Both the position numbers and the translations under genes were made by a program. 64,000 nucleotides of DNA, from the NCBI GenBank assembly GCA_965153455.1, contig OZ234493.1:682001-746000 (forward strand), given 5' to 3'. Every line of letters begins with the position of its first letter. The stretch's first letter is position 1. This DNA comes from Sphagnum compactum (taxonomy: Eukaryota > Bryophyta > Sphagnopsida > Sphagnales). Under the pieces are notes generated by a model. The model was not told where the DNA came from. It made no database searches and worked only from the letters and a program-made list of their open reading frames with translations. Positions 13,491 to 26,940 of the stretch are shown in pieces.

Positions 13491-15030
13491 GACATGCATG
13501 AAGAAACTTCCACATTAGGACCACACTAATCTTGGGCTTGATTCAATCAAGATACCACAACAAACTTGACAAGGTAGGTCTCACCACATGTTCAAAAACA
13601 ACATGAACAAATTGGAAATGGTTTTTAGTTCTATGATACAAAAACAATTTACAGATGATAAAACCTCTGAATTTAAGGGTTAAATTTTTATAGAAATGAT
13701 AACTTGATAGTTTTGAAAGTATTTGGGTGTTGAGTTATAAGGTGTTGGCCCAATGCAAGAGTGATTTGGAGATGACCAAGTAGTGCATCCAAGTACAATT
13801 CTCTTGATAACAACAACATAATTTCAAATTAGCATAAGAGCAAAACTAATTGTTCAAAGTTCAAACATTCAATAGTTTTTATAAAACCTTGGTCATCTAG
13901 GCATTCAAAGAACTCCATAAGCACCATCATGGATTCCAATTCTAATCCTAAGCAAAAACCAATTAACAATATGGTATAACATCCAACAAATTAGAAAGAT
14001 GTACCTTACATTTTAGTAACATCAAACTGGACCTAGGTTTCTTTTTGCTTGGATTTTGAACTTTGCATATTGCAATTTACAATAATATGCGGCTACCTAT
14101 CCCTTGTCCCAAAGTTCCCATAGGTAGATCTACTAGTTGGTTCAGATTTTTTTTTGCTATGACTGCATCCAATCTGGTTGTTTCCTTTACTACCATAAGA
14201 ATTAGGGCGTATAAATTGGGGCTGCATCATACTTAATTTGATGAAAAATTTAGAAGCTCGCTTCTATTGGCACTGGAATGTTCACTTGTACTTGATGTAT
14301 TTAAAGAATGTTCAACAATTTTAGATTTGTTAATTCTTCCACAATAACAGAATGGACAACACCATCCACTTCCAAATGAGGTTGGGTACTTAACAGTACA
14401 CTACTTGATTGTTATCTTCTTTTAAAGGGCTTTGTGGTCGTGTGAAGAAATGGTCATCTTCACTTTTCTCTCCATCCCATGCCAACTTTTCGTCAACATG
14501 TCTTGCCATGCTCAAAGTCTCTCCACACAACTTTGCTAATATGCTTTTCAATACATGACCTATGCACTATACCCCTTCAAGCAATGAAGCTATTAACATC
14601 CTCGAATTATAATTTACAACATTAAACTACATAAACTAGTGCTACTAAAAAAAAATTCAAAAACAAATAACATTTAAATACATAGTTCAACACCTTAGTT
14701 TCTATGTACTTACCTCATGAATTTTTGTATATATTAACCGTTATAATGCTGATTTCAATTTTGAAATAAATGGTCATACCATTCATCCTTGACTCCTAGT
14801 CATGCAATTCAGAACAAAATACATTAACATTTTAACATTGCTCATATGCATTTTGAAAAGGCATGGGTTAGGGTTAAACAACATCAATTCATCTCCACTT
14901 ACCTCCTACTTTATTTGTCATATGATTTGTATACAAATTATAGAGCTATGATAACACCACAAAGCATGAATAATAATAATGATAATAATAAATAGTAGAC
15001 TAGGCTAGTCAATTGCATCAACCAACAAAA
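13491..15030. other. No feature recognised
   Basis: AT-rich sequence with no long frame. It contains an AAT-type microsatellite near 14968-14990. I see nothing else supportable. Confidence 0.5.
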
Positions 15031-16439
15031 TGTAATAAAGAAAACATACTCATGTAACCTTAATATATACCTATAATTGTCGAAGATTTGAATTTGAGTA
15101 GCTAAAACAATCCAAAGCGGTGATAGAGTTCTTCACTGAGTTGTAATAGAAAAAGCTATTATAGGAATGAATTGCAACCTTATGCAAACCAAGCCAATAA
15201 TTTGCATCAACCAACAAAGTGCAACAAAAAAATGCACTCTTGTAACCTTAATACGTACCTACAACTGCAAGAGATCTAGGTTTGATCGGTAACTAAAATA
15301 GTCCAGATTGGTGACCTAGTTTTTCAATGCCTTGTCACACATTCAAAGCAAAAAATTTAGCCTTCTGCACATATCTATTATATGTTAGTTGTGATAAGAC
15401 ATGAATATCATCCATCATTTGCCAGAAATAGAATTAAATTCATGAGTGTATTAATCCATTTATGTGAGGACAGAAGTTAAGTCCTATTAAGCCCACTGAT
15501 TGTGAAAATACTCAATCAATAAAAATGAAATACATGACTTGAAGTTTGAAAAAATAATTGACTATTAAGGCCAAGTTGAATAAACATACTCTTGTGCAAC
15601 CCTAAAACATACTTGCAACCCACATGAAATGGGTTTGAATAGCTAAAATTGTCCATATTAGTGATCTGCAACTTTTCAAACCCTTATCACATATTCAAAG
15701 AAAAAGTTTCAAGTTTCTACAAAAATCTATTATACATTGTGGCATGTAAGGAATGTCACATGGACATTCCTATTTGTTAAAAAGGGAGTGAGATTGATTA
15801 GGGGTTTATTGATACAACTGTAGGAGGACAAAAGCTTCAATTTAGTGCCTACTCATTATGAATATGTTTAATCAATACACAAGTAAAAAATTTATCCTTT
15901 GCAACTAAGGAAACAATGATTAGTTGTCTTGAATGATTTTATCAATGACCATAGTCATACACTACAACTTCATTATTTACGTGGCATAAATATGAATAAT
16001 AAATTAGTCGATCATATCACTAGTGGATGAAAAATTACAAAATAGACATATTTCATCCATTTTCCATTGACCATATTTCACCCGCTATGGTTTTCAAGTG
16101 TGTGTGAGAGAATACAACACCAATGTGGATTATCCAGCTGTCATTTTTTCATGTAATGAAATATGCAAATTTAGTTTATGACTAAATTTCAATTACTTAC
16201 ATGATGTGGAAAATATTGTCATGATGTTGTGGCGTTTTTTTATGTTTAATTAATGAAATAATATCCAACATCATTAGAAAATCGGTCCCATTGTATGTTC
16301 TAAACTTTGGAGACTTGTAAAATGACTTATATATGACTAATAATTACTACTACATGGACAACGTGGCACCTTGTATAACTATAGAATCACTAACTTTAAA
16401 TGATGTGGTACCCTAGGTGGTCATACAATTATTTTACAA

Positions 16440-17400
16440 TGATTCAAAAATGAATATTAATAATTTAATATGAGTACAAATGTACATAATAAACTATAAC
16501 ATGTAAGGAATTTATTTTGATTAATATTATACATATAATTAGTATAAAAACCTTTATTTCATTTTTCTTAAATATATTTGATATATAATCCATTTTAAAT
16601 ATTCAATGTGACTAAATTAAATAGTATACATTGAAATAAAATTTAATGGTAAAAGCATAATATTATATATAAAATAGAAATGTAAGATGTGTAATTTATT
16701 TGAAAATTAAAATCTCATCATAAATTTAAATGAAATTTTATATAATATATGTATAAAAAGAAATAAACGTATTTTACATGTGTAAAAATATATTATTACA
16801 CAATTATATTATATTATATGTGTAAGAAAATGAAAATTATAATTCCATATAATTATTTAGTATTTTAATATTAATATTAAATTAAAAGATTTAGATTGAA
16901 TTATACCTCATATTTAATATGACTAATATTATATTATATATATAACTGATTTATGATCCATTAATAAATATTTTATGTGGATAAATTACGTGGATTCATA
17001 CGTGTAAATTAAAAAGTTATTAATAAAGTTATGATATATTGGAAGCAAAATTGTAATATAAATTTTTAAACCAAACGAAGGTTTAAGATATGAAAGTTTT
17101 ATTTCTTTATTCATGTGTTAGCCATAAAGGTTTTTTCATTTACAAGACATGTGTTTGAATTTAATTTTTCCAAAACATGGTAATTGAAATGTTATCCAAT
17201 ATTTTACATTCAAATAATTTTCTTTTGAACTAAATTTACATTTAAAGAAAAACATTTGTGTACATTATTGAAAAACAATTAATGAATAAGTTTTCAATTT
17301 TTTCATTTGGACATACTATCAATAAAATATGACTTATTATATTTGAAATTTTGTGTAATGTTTAAATGAAATATGGGGTTAATAGAATAAACATTAAATT
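16440..17400. other. Extremely AT-rich block
   Basis: The block is dominated by TATAT/AATTAA words and has almost no G+C and no coding frames. Such blocks occur as ageing intergenic DNA or as possible matrix-attachment regions. The sequence alone does not separate these. Confidence 0.5.
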
Positions 17401-17406
17401 ATTTAC

Positions 17407-17600
17407 AAACAACTAGGGTGGCTTGGTGGTAAAAGAGTTGAACTCCATCCTTGGGGTCCAAGGATCAAACTTCACAAATGACATGTGGTTTGGTCAACAT
17501 TGGAATATTGACCAAATATTTCGTACCTACCTAGACTACCTAGGTTAGGTGGATACTTAAGTGAACCTAAATAGGTAGATTATGTGGTTTACTAACCCAT
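17407..17600 (+). mobile_element. tRNA-derived SINE-like element
   Basis: GGTGGCTTGGTGGTAA at 17410-17425 fits an RNA polymerase III A box (TGGCNNAGTGG-like). CCAAGGATCAAACTTC about 35 bp further fits a degenerate B box (GGTTCRANNC). This spacing is typical of the tRNA-like head of plant SINEs. A CCTACC/CCTAGG-rich tail follows (17525-17580). The element at 26785 has the same head-plus-CCTAGGT layout. Target duplications were not identified, so the ends are approximate. Confidence 0.55.
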
Positions 17601-18215
17601 TTAAATTAAGTTTTTAACTTAGTTTAGGTGATGACACATGTCAATACCTAATAGGATGAAAATAATGAAAATTAAAATAATTGAAATAAAAATACATCTT
17701 ATTATTAATATTATATATAATAAATTTATAATATTAAATACTATAAATTTAGAAAAAATTAGGTCCAATTTATAATAATAATTTTTAAAAACAATGACTT
17801 AACTATCACTAATGATTTCACATATGTCTTTTATGACTAATGGATGATAGATCATTGTTTCACATCGAGTCTTAAATGATTATTGTCTTAAACAACTCGT
17901 CCATAATGACTTTAGGGCTATTAGTCATTTTTGTCTTTTATGATTGGAATACTAATCATACATTCAGTCATACATTTGAAGAAGTTTAATAATGATAGAA
18001 AACAATACCAAAGTGTAGTTTGAACAAGTAATTGGCTATTGAGATAAAGTGGATATAAATATATTCAACATACAATTCAGAATACATACCTACAACCCAA
18101 ATGAAATGGGTTTGAATAGTTGTACAGTCCAAATTGGTGATGGAGTTGTCTATTGCCTTCTCACCCACTCAAGAGAATGATGTTTAGCCTTTTACATAGG
18201 TCTATCATCAATTGT

Positions 18216-21200
18216 CCCCTGTATAAGCAAATTTTCATATAAACTAAAACAATTTATGAAACATATGTTGAACAAATGTCTATAAGCAACAATATTCCAA
18301 TTGTTATAAGACCCTAGTGGAAGCTTGAAATAATGTCTCAACCATGGAGTGTAATGAGGATGTAAAAATGCACCCTATAGTTGGTCTAATGAGCATTGAC
18401 AATGCTTGAGGCCACACCTTAGATATTGGACTTTGATCACTTAGCAATTGATATGGGTGGGACAGCAAAATATGTCGCTTAATCTCCAAAATGTCCTATA
18501 TGGCAATAAACAAACATGCAATATAAGTTGTTTGAAGTGAACTTTGAGCAAAATTTCTCTAAAAATCATGTTGTTTATATCCTTGTGAATCAAATACATT
18601 TAAGAGGAAGTGCTCTACACTTAACACCTGAATGTAAGAGGATTGTCATTTTTATTAAAATACCAACAATTTAAAATTTAAATAGTTTATTACATCCTAT
18701 GAGTTTCTTGACATGTTTACTTGTCACATGTAAATTGTGAAAATAACAGGATAATGTTTTAAAAGGAGAATTTTTAAATTTAGTATAAGAGTTGACTGGG
18801 CTAGTTGGACTACTTGCATATGTTGAATTTTTTTGCAGAGATGCCACTGCTTTTAAAGAGCCTCCTGTAGTTCCAAAAAAATTTAAGTTATAAAAGTATA
18901 CATGACCACGCAATCCATCAGTTTTTTTACTTGAGACATGGCAATTAAGCAACTTGGTTTACTTTCATTTCCACCAAACTAGATTCTAGCTAACAAGTTC
19001 CCTCTAAGACCTTTTTTACACCCATTCATTGGTTCCCATAGTCGACTTTCAATCCTGGGATGGCAACAGGGATGAAAGGTCCACTTGTTGCATCTTTTTG
19101 GAACTCTTGATGAAGAATTGAGCTAAATGAAACAATGTAGTCATAACATTATGAATTGTCACTCACAAAGTGTTAGACCATCACCTTCATCGTGAACAAC
19201 AATGACGAGCTACCATGACATTAAATTCAATTATTCATCTCCCAATGTTGGGTGTAAGTGACTATATATTATCTGCCCATAACTCTGTGTAAATAATTAT
19301 AGAAATATATATATGTCCTCAACCTTTGTTGCATTTCCAAAAGCAATGTGGAAGACATAGTTATGGTGCTAACTAACATTACTTAATATACAAAGACAAT
19401 TATTCAAAGCTATTTAGGTGACCATATTATATGACATGTTGTTTTGACCTTGAAAAGCACATGGTGGAGTTAACCATCTATAGATAGGGCATTCCAACGA
19501 GACAAGAAAAGCTCTTCATTCTTAACTCAATTCCTCATGACTGTTTCCTTTCACTATTTTAAAGCATTCACCCACAAGTAAAGCAATTGAATCACTCACA
19601 AGCATATGCAAAGCCATTTTACAAGCTATTAATATGCTTGTTCGAAAGCTGGATCCCTATAAAGATGGTAAATTAGACATAGATCAATACCCAAAAATAA
19701 ATTTGGAAGGACCTTTTGCTGTATAATGAACTTTTTGCCAATACCATCAAGAGCAACAGTTGATGCATTTCAAGTGAATTCTTCCACGGTTGACATTGTT
19801 CTAACAATAGGTCTTTGTTAAGGTTTCAATGAAAAATAAGGTGTTTCTAAAACACTAATCAACAAAACTTCAAGGTTTCTAATGGCAAGTGCAAAAAGTA
19901 AAACACGTAAAATAGCTAGGTCTCACTTCTCCCTTGCACATTGAATTACAAATTGCCAACAACACTCTTTCCAATGAGCTTCAAAACTCTTCGACCACAC
20001 ACTGAACACTTGAAGCTATGTTATAACATCTTTTCAGAAGCTCTGGTTTCAAAACTATGAGAATTACAAGCATTGGAGTAGCTTGAAAAATATTTTGCCG
20101 ACATTGGGAAAAATGTGTTTGTACTTCATCAATTTCTGTCAAATAGCTCAACCTAGTTCCAAAGCTCTCCAACATTGAAGTTCAACTGATGCCTCCATGA
20201 AATTAAAATCAACACCAAAAATGGTGTGAAAACTTGACCAAAGGGAGCTCAAAAAGAAATGAACGCTTTAACCTACAAGTGGGAAACGACAGGCTTCTCA
20301 TGAATGATGGGCTTTGCATGAAAAGGAGGATGATGGGATTCACATTTCATCCCACCCTTTTGAAATGACCCAACCGTCATTTGCCACGTGTAAGTGGGAA
20401 AAAAAAAGGAACATTTTAAAGTAATTAATCTCCTTACCTAAAGCAATGCTTCTAGCTCCTTTGAGTGCATTTTGACTCGTATGAAAAATTTGAGTCTTTG
20501 AATTTCCTCTTTGTGGTTTGACATCCATTTATGGAAGCAAAGGAATGGAAAGAACCCCTTATTTCTTTTCTTGGTGCTCCTTTCTTTCCAAAAGAAAAAA
20601 GTAGTTTGTAAAGTGAGTTTTTTTTTTCTTATAATAGAAGGAAAGGCAAGTTAGGGGATCTAATTTTCCCACCCCTTTTGGTTTCAAAGTTGTCAAGCTA
20701 AAGTGCCCAAATGCAAGGCTTAGCTAAAAGTGGAAGTGAGTGATTTGCAATGAATAAATATTTTATGAATTATAAAGATGATTGCTAGAATAGAAGCATT
20801 TGATGCTACCCCTTTTGATTAGGTAATTGCAAGGTGTTTTAATATTAAGGCTTGTGTGATTTGGAGTGGTATGCACAATTAGGTTTAACCATGAAGATCC
20901 AATAATAGGAGATTTGGCCATTAGTATCAATTACAATGAATTTTACACCAAAGTTCATGTTATCTAGTTCAAGGTGAGAAACAAAAGATAGAAATGGATC
21001 TTGTTCCAATACATAGAGGCATTACAACAAAATGTGTCCTTATATGCCATGTGATTTCATGGGATTTTGAATGAGTTCATTGATCCCAATGAATAGGACC
21101 TAGTGAGGATGTAATGAATTCATTAGTGGTCATACTTAGTATATGCAATTTATGGGTTCAAATTTTAGTAATTTCATCAAATAATGGAGCAAATTTTATG

Positions 21201-22480
21201 ATTTAAACTTGAGGATTTGCTCTTGGTGATTGAATTGTGCATGTGAAAATAATTGGATGAAGCTCACATTAATTAGTTGGACTTTCATTCAAACTAATTA
21301 TGGAAAGATATATTCACAATAAAATGACCATTTTCAAATGTAACTAATGGTTTTTTAAAAAAAAATTGTTTTGCATCTTGGTGATGAAAAAATCAAAAGG
21401 GGATTTTTGTGTGCGTATTTCTTTAATATTTTGAAAAATTCACCTTTTTCAACCAAATTTTTGAAAATAATCACAACAATTACCATATTTAAACAACATT
21501 TATGGTCTTGGTTTACTTAATTGCTACTTTTCAAATTTTTCCTATTTTAGGCATTTATTTTTTAAAAAATTCACCATCAATGTGTGATAGTCAAAATTTG
21601 TATTTATAAAACCTTTTTCAATATGTTATATTTTAAAATGTTAATTTGTATTGATGTTGAAAGCTTTGGATTTACTTATATAACAAAGTTCATAATATAC
21701 CATAGAAACATGTAAATAAATTTGAAATCGATCTAATGAATAAAAAATTACCCTTTTAACTAGTAAAAAAATTATAAAATGATTTGAAAACATTTGAAAA
21801 TGACATGTTTTTGGCAAATGTTTAATATAAACTTTATGATAGTATTTAACATGTAAAAACCTATAAATACTATCATGTTTAAGTCTATATTAATATGATA
21901 ACATGTTTAATCCTATGTTAAACCCTATAAGGATTAAACATATTATAGCTTAATTAAAATCTAGAAGGTATAGGTTACTGATCTATTTTGTTAAGGATCA
22001 AAGGATTTGTAAAGATTCTATTTAAAATAGCTTTTAGTTATAGGGCATCTTAGCTTCTAGTGATTATTGATTTCAATCTATTTGTTGAACTAGTGTAGTG
22101 TGACCAGACACATTTCAACAAAATATGCACAAAGGGTAGAATCCATTGTTAAACCATATATCATGGCCCACTTATTTTTTTAATTATTATTGTTAGTTAA
22201 AGATGAATCACCACCAAAAGTTTTTTCCTTTTAAACCCCTTCGCCATGCAACTAGATGTTCAATTTTATCAGAATGTGACCAATCTTGAGTTTCCATTCA
22301 CAAATGGTAAAAATTTTCACTATTTATAAACAAATGACCATTGTCACAAAGTTCATTAGCATTGAAATTATAATCCCAACTCATTTTTTTGATAATTCAA
22401 AAAGCTAATAAAAAATCTCATTCTTAAATTACAAAAATGTTCTAATGGTTTTGTAAACATATTTTTGACTATCAATGTTG
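18216..22480. other. Intergenic region with only weak coding remnants
   Basis: No gene is recognised. A frame of about 60 codons on the plus strand near 19545-19725 has coding-like composition, and a 64-codon minus frame lies at 19981-20175. Neither matches a family I know. The region could contain a worn-out transposon, but I cannot name it. Confidence 0.45.
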
Positions 22481-22930
22481 ACCACTTACATGTGTACCCA
22501 TCCATAACAAATTGTTCTTACTAAACCATAAAAATGTTTAGTGGTTATCTTCACATCTTGTTCATTATCAATGTCATTACATATGTACCCATTCATGCAT
22601 AACAAATTATTCTTCTTACTAAACCACAAAAATGCTTTAATGGTTTTTTCCACGGCTTGTCCATTATCAACGTCATATGTGTATCCATTCCACACATAAC
22701 AAGTTGTTATTGTTACCCATACAACACACTTGGCACCCATTAAATTGAATTTTTTTTCAGCTTCATTGTGATGAAACTTTAAGCATCATAGATTTAACTT
22801 ATGTTGTGACATTGATTACACACATGACATGAAACTTTTTTTCTTCATCATGATGAGAACTTGAATGTTACAATTTTAATTAATTTCACAACATGAGCTT
22901 CACACATGACATGAAATTTTTTAATTAATT
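22480..22930. repeat. Degenerate tandem repeats, ~93-bp then ~84-bp
   Basis: TACCCATxCATAACAAATTxTTCTTxCTAAACCAxAAAAATG occurs at about 22495 and 22586, with a third part-copy at 22682, giving a period of about 91-96 bp. On the minus strand the array stays open as an 84-codon frame with repeated peptide phrases, probably by chance. At 22815 and 22900 the phrase CACACATGACATGAAA starts a second short tandem pair. Confidence 0.7.
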
Positions 22931-22989
22931 AATTATCAATGTTGATCAATATTTCAATTTGAAACAATAATGCCTTATTAATGTTTGAT

Positions 22990-23770
22990 TAAAAGACCAA
23001 ATTTACATTATATTAACATAAATTTAACCTTGGTTAACTTAAGTTTAATGTTGATTAGCGTAATGTAATTGAATTTTAGCCCAAGTTAACTTAGGTTTGA
23101 CTTTGGTTAGCTAAGGTTTAACCAAGGTTATATTAAGTTTATTCTAGGTTTTGCCTAAGTTTAGTTTTGGTTAACCAAGTTTTAATCAAGTCACTTAGTT
23201 TAAATTTAACTTAGTTTTAACTTTTATTAGCCTATATTTAATTTAATTACCTTAATTTTAATTTTAATTTCACCTTGATTACCCTAAATTTAGCCTACTG
23301 TTAGCTTTAGTTAGCTTTGGCTGAGCTTAATTTTATCCTTGGTTTATTTTAGGTTAACTTAGGTTTAATTCAAATTTAACCAAAGTTTAACATAATTAGC
23401 TTAAGCTTATATAATGTGAGTTTAATTCAACCTAAATAACATTAAGTTATATTAGTTTAACCTATAATAGTTAATGTTTAACCTTTATTTAGTTTAGGTT
23501 TAATTTAAGTTGAACCTTGATTAAACTATGTTTAGATTTGGTTAGCCTAAGTTTAACCTTTATTTAACCCAAGGTTAATTTAAATTCAGTTTATTAAGTT
23601 TAACTTAATTTCACATAAATTGTCTTAGGTTATATTAGGTTAGCCTAAATTAGTTTTGGTCAACCTAGATTAGCCTTGGTCTACCTAGGTATTTAAGGTT
23701 GTCATAAATTAGGTTTATCGTAGTTAAGATGGACCTAGGTAGCGTAAATTAACCCATGTTAGCCTAGGTT
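22990..23770. repeat. Word-like degenerate repeat of TTTAACC/TTAGG phrases
   Basis: For about 780 bp the sequence is built almost wholly from variants of AGTTTAACCTTxGTTAGCCTAGGTTTAA. It is a drifted short-period (roughly 12-26 bp) tandem array. CCTAGGT and its complement recur throughout. No coding frame is present. A shorter patch of the same words lies at 26045-26125. Confidence 0.75.
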
Positions 23771-24304
23771 ATTTCATTATTTAAAAAAGGCCAATTTGCG
23801 ATTACAGTTTGTGACTAAAAACCAATTGTAATCAACTTTACAACTAAAACATCCCTTAGTTGCATAAGTGAAGTTGCATTGAACGTTTAATTGCAAATGA
23901 TGACTTAGCACGATGTTAACACATTTATTATGGATAAAGTATACAATCAACATATACACTAACGTATAACATTTGCAACTACTAACCATTTTTTTGCAAC
24001 TAATAAATAACCCTATCACTAATTGTCATTTGTTAACATAATTAGTTTTTGGGCAAAAATTCCTTATTATTGAAATATTAATCTAGGCCATCCATTATTG
24101 AAGGCCATAGATTTCAACACATTCTCTAATTAAATTTTACCATGTGTCAAAACTTAGATTTTTTTTATAAATGATAAAATATTGATCCCAAACATCCATT
24201 ATTATTATTCAATTTAAATGTATTTAAATTGTGACATGCAACATAATCAAAAGTTGCCATTCTTGGCATATTAATTAAAATTGAAAATTTTAAAAAAGAA
24301 ATTA

Positions 24305-24445
24305 AAATACTTACATAGGTGGTAGGTAGGTAAAATTATGTGCATAAAAAATACCTACCTACCTAGGATACATACCTACCTAAGCTACTTACTTACCCAC
24401 CTACCTACCTAAGTAAGAAGGTAGGTAAATAGGTAGGCGAGTTAA
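24305..24445. repeat. TAGG/CCTA cluster with inverted arrangement
   Basis: GGTAGGTAGGTAAAA at about 24320 is followed some 20 bp later by TACCTACCTACCTAGG. More TACCTACCTA and then GGTAGGTAAATAGGTAGG follow. The opposed tracts could pair as a hairpin. Similar tracts flank the SINE-like elements and recur near 17520, 32450 and 37500-37620. Confidence 0.65.
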
Positions 24446-26140
24446 AAAGTAACTATGTAAATTTTTTTTTTTATTTTATGTTTGTGTTTATGATTAAACT
24501 TTTTTGAATTCATCCCAAATGGAACATGATTTTTAATGTGAAAAGAAAAACCCAACCAATTAAATGGTAACTCCTGAATATTAATTGTAAATGATCTAAT
24601 TACTAACTTATTCAATTAATTTGTAGAAATTAAATCAGTTTTAAGAAACCATTAATATTAACTAAATAATCTAACTTGTGAATAATTAAAAAATTATATT
24701 TTATAACTAACTAAATATTAACTAATCAGTATTTATTAGTTGTTAACCATATTTTTTATTAATGAATACTAACTGTCACATAGTTTAATAACTAAATAAA
24801 TAAATATTATATATTAAAATATTCACACATTTATATAATGACTTTTATTGACTAATTACTAAATATGAAATATGTTTAATTAATCAATAATAGTAACTAG
24901 ACAATTTAATTTGTGAAAAAATTGTTATTTATTATTCATTGGCTGACTAAATATTTACAAATTAGTAGTCGTTAACTATTAACCATAACACTTGATTAAC
25001 TAGTTAAATCAAAATATTGAAATATTTGAAAATAATCATATATTTCAGAATTAATTAAATAAGAAATAATCAAATAATTATTATCTGAATAGTTAGGCAG
25101 AAAATTTAATTTATCCGACTTAGTATTGAGAAAATTTATTTATTTCATTTTAAATAAATATTAATTAATTAATTAATTATAAATTATTGACAAATCATAC
25201 ATGGCTAAATATTTATACAAATGATTTATTTACTAATGTATTTACTTCTTGATAGAAACTAAATAAGTTTTAATTAATTAACTATTATTTCATATTTCCT
25301 AATTAATCAATTAATTAATATAAATAATTTATGAATAATGAGGAATTATTGTATCAATTTAAGATTTAACATATAAATCATCAACAAAAAGTTTTGAAGT
25401 AACTAATAAATAATAATTGATCACTTGATTGGTTGGTATTAGTCAAAATATAATTAAATGATTATGTAAAATTATTTGGTTCATATTTTATACTAACCAA
25501 TAGATTGGTGACAATAATTAACTATCAATAATTAATGTTTGTTAAATAAAACAACTATATCATATTAATATGACCCCACCATTTTAATTTAATCATACCT
25601 TAATAAAGATGGTATATTATTAAATGAACCATAAAAAATCAAAATATTTTTTTTTCAATCCAATATGCCCATCATATGGGCAAATATATGTTTAATATAC
25701 CATGAATAAAATCTATATAATACATTTTAAATGTAGTCCACAGACCTTAGTGTACATTAAATGTACAAACACACAATAATAAGTAATAAAATTGCAACTA
25801 AATGAACATAGGAACCTATTTTTGAATGAAAAATGCAAGAAACTAGTCAATATGGAAGGATGTGTAATTTAATAGTGGCACCATAGTTGCAAAAATAATG
25901 GTGAATTTCAAAAGATGGTGACTAATTGTCAAAATGATAAAACAAAGTTGCAAATGATAGATAGTTGCATGTAGTTGCAAATTGAATAGTTATGTATTAC
26001 AATATTTCTTGTAATGTTTTATGTAGTTTAGGTTCACATGTATATGATCATGCTACCTTAGGTATCCTTAAGATAGCCTAATTTAACATAGGTTTACCTA
26101 AGGTATTTTAGGCTAAACTTAGCTTAAATAATGTCATGGA
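24446..26140. other. AT-rich intergenic DNA with TTAA microsatellite
   Basis: The region is very AT-rich, with an (ATTA)n tract at about 25156-25180 and many TAATTAA words. GTTGCAAATG words occur near 25890-25980. No gene or element boundary is visible. Confidence 0.5.
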
Positions 26141-26149
26141 CAACAAACC

Positions 26150-26470
26150 ATAAAAAAATATTTTAGAGTTTCTTAGAAAGATCTTTGAAAAATATGTTTA
26201 ATTTTTAAAATTAAAAAAAATCATGAATAATATGCTTAGAAGCTTCTAGAAGTTTCTAGAAACATTTTGAAATAATTGTTTGAAATATTTTAGAAGGATC
26301 CATGAATAATAGGTTTAAAACTTTTTTAAAGATTTAGAACTATTAAAAGCTTATGAAATAAATTTCTAGAAATCAATGGAAGCTTCTAAAAGTCATGATT
26401 AATGAAAACTTTTAGAAGACATGATAGATGCAAGTTTTTAAAAGGCTTAGTTGGTAGAACTTTCCAAAAG
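26150..26470. repeat. TTCTAGAA-rich patch with HSE-type array
   Basis: The phrases TTCTAGAA, GAAGCTTC and TTTTAGAAG recur through 320 bp. At 26239-26261 GAA, TTC, GAA, TTC and GAA alternate with exactly two bases between each, which is a perfect five-unit heat-shock element pattern (nGAAn repeats). Further TTCTAGAA and GAAGCTTC pairs lie at about 26362 and 26378. No gene is nearby, so a regulatory role is unproven; drift of a short tandem repeat is an alternative. Confidence 0.65.
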
Positions 26471-26784
26471 GTTATTGATCTTTTAAAATATTCCATTAAA
26501 TAATATCAAAATATATCAAAAGGTTACCGTGTTCCTTAATCTCACCCACACAAGTTAAACATGATATCAACAAGAAGTACACAGGTTAGCTTGCATCATG
26601 CCACATTTAATCAATAAAGTTATCTAGTTTTTATTTGTTGCTGAGTTTATTACTTGTCAAGTTTATTTGTTTTCTTCAAGTTGAATTTTGTCTTGTCCTT
26701 GACAAGGCATATAGGTTAATTTATTTAAATTGTCTTAACTCATTATTTACATTTTTATTGTGAATAGTTTTATTACCCAAAAAA

Positions 26785-26940
26785 TGTTGTGGTGCACTGG
26801 TTATGAACATGAACCTTCAAAGTGGTGGTGAGGCATTCAAGATTTCATACTTACAACCTAGGTAAATGGCTTAATTGACCTAGGTTCCTTATGTAGGTAG
26901 CCCACCTAGGCTTTTGACCAAGTTTGTTTTTTAGCCTAGG
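26785..26940 (+). mobile_element. Second SINE-like element
   Basis: TTGTGGTGCACTGGTTATGA resembles a pol III A box. GGTGAGGCATTCAAGATTTC about 35 bp later resembles a B box. As at 17407, a CCTAGGT-rich tail follows (26858-26940). This copy is more diverged, and I found no target duplication. Confidence 0.4.

Larger units (their letters stand above)
15030..18215. repeat. Diverged dispersed repeat family, four copies
   Basis: The same series of phrases appears at about 15045-15140, 15225-15400, 15585-15770 and 18050-18215: CTTGTAACCxTAAxACxTACCTxCAACxC, then GGTTTGAATAGCTAAAAxxGTCCAxATTxGTGATxxxGTT, then CACATTCAAAG, then TAGCCTTxTxCAxATxTCTATxAT. Order is kept while bases are diverged, so this is an old repeat. 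The first three copies are near-tandem, and the fourth lies 2.3 kb away beyond a very AT-rich block. The repeat is of unknown class and non-coding on both strands. Confidence 0.65.

Noticed and set aside
17407-17470. A functional tRNA gene
   Set aside because: It has pol III box-like words, but no cloverleaf with a proper acceptor stem can be drawn and the B box is degenerate; a SINE head fits better.
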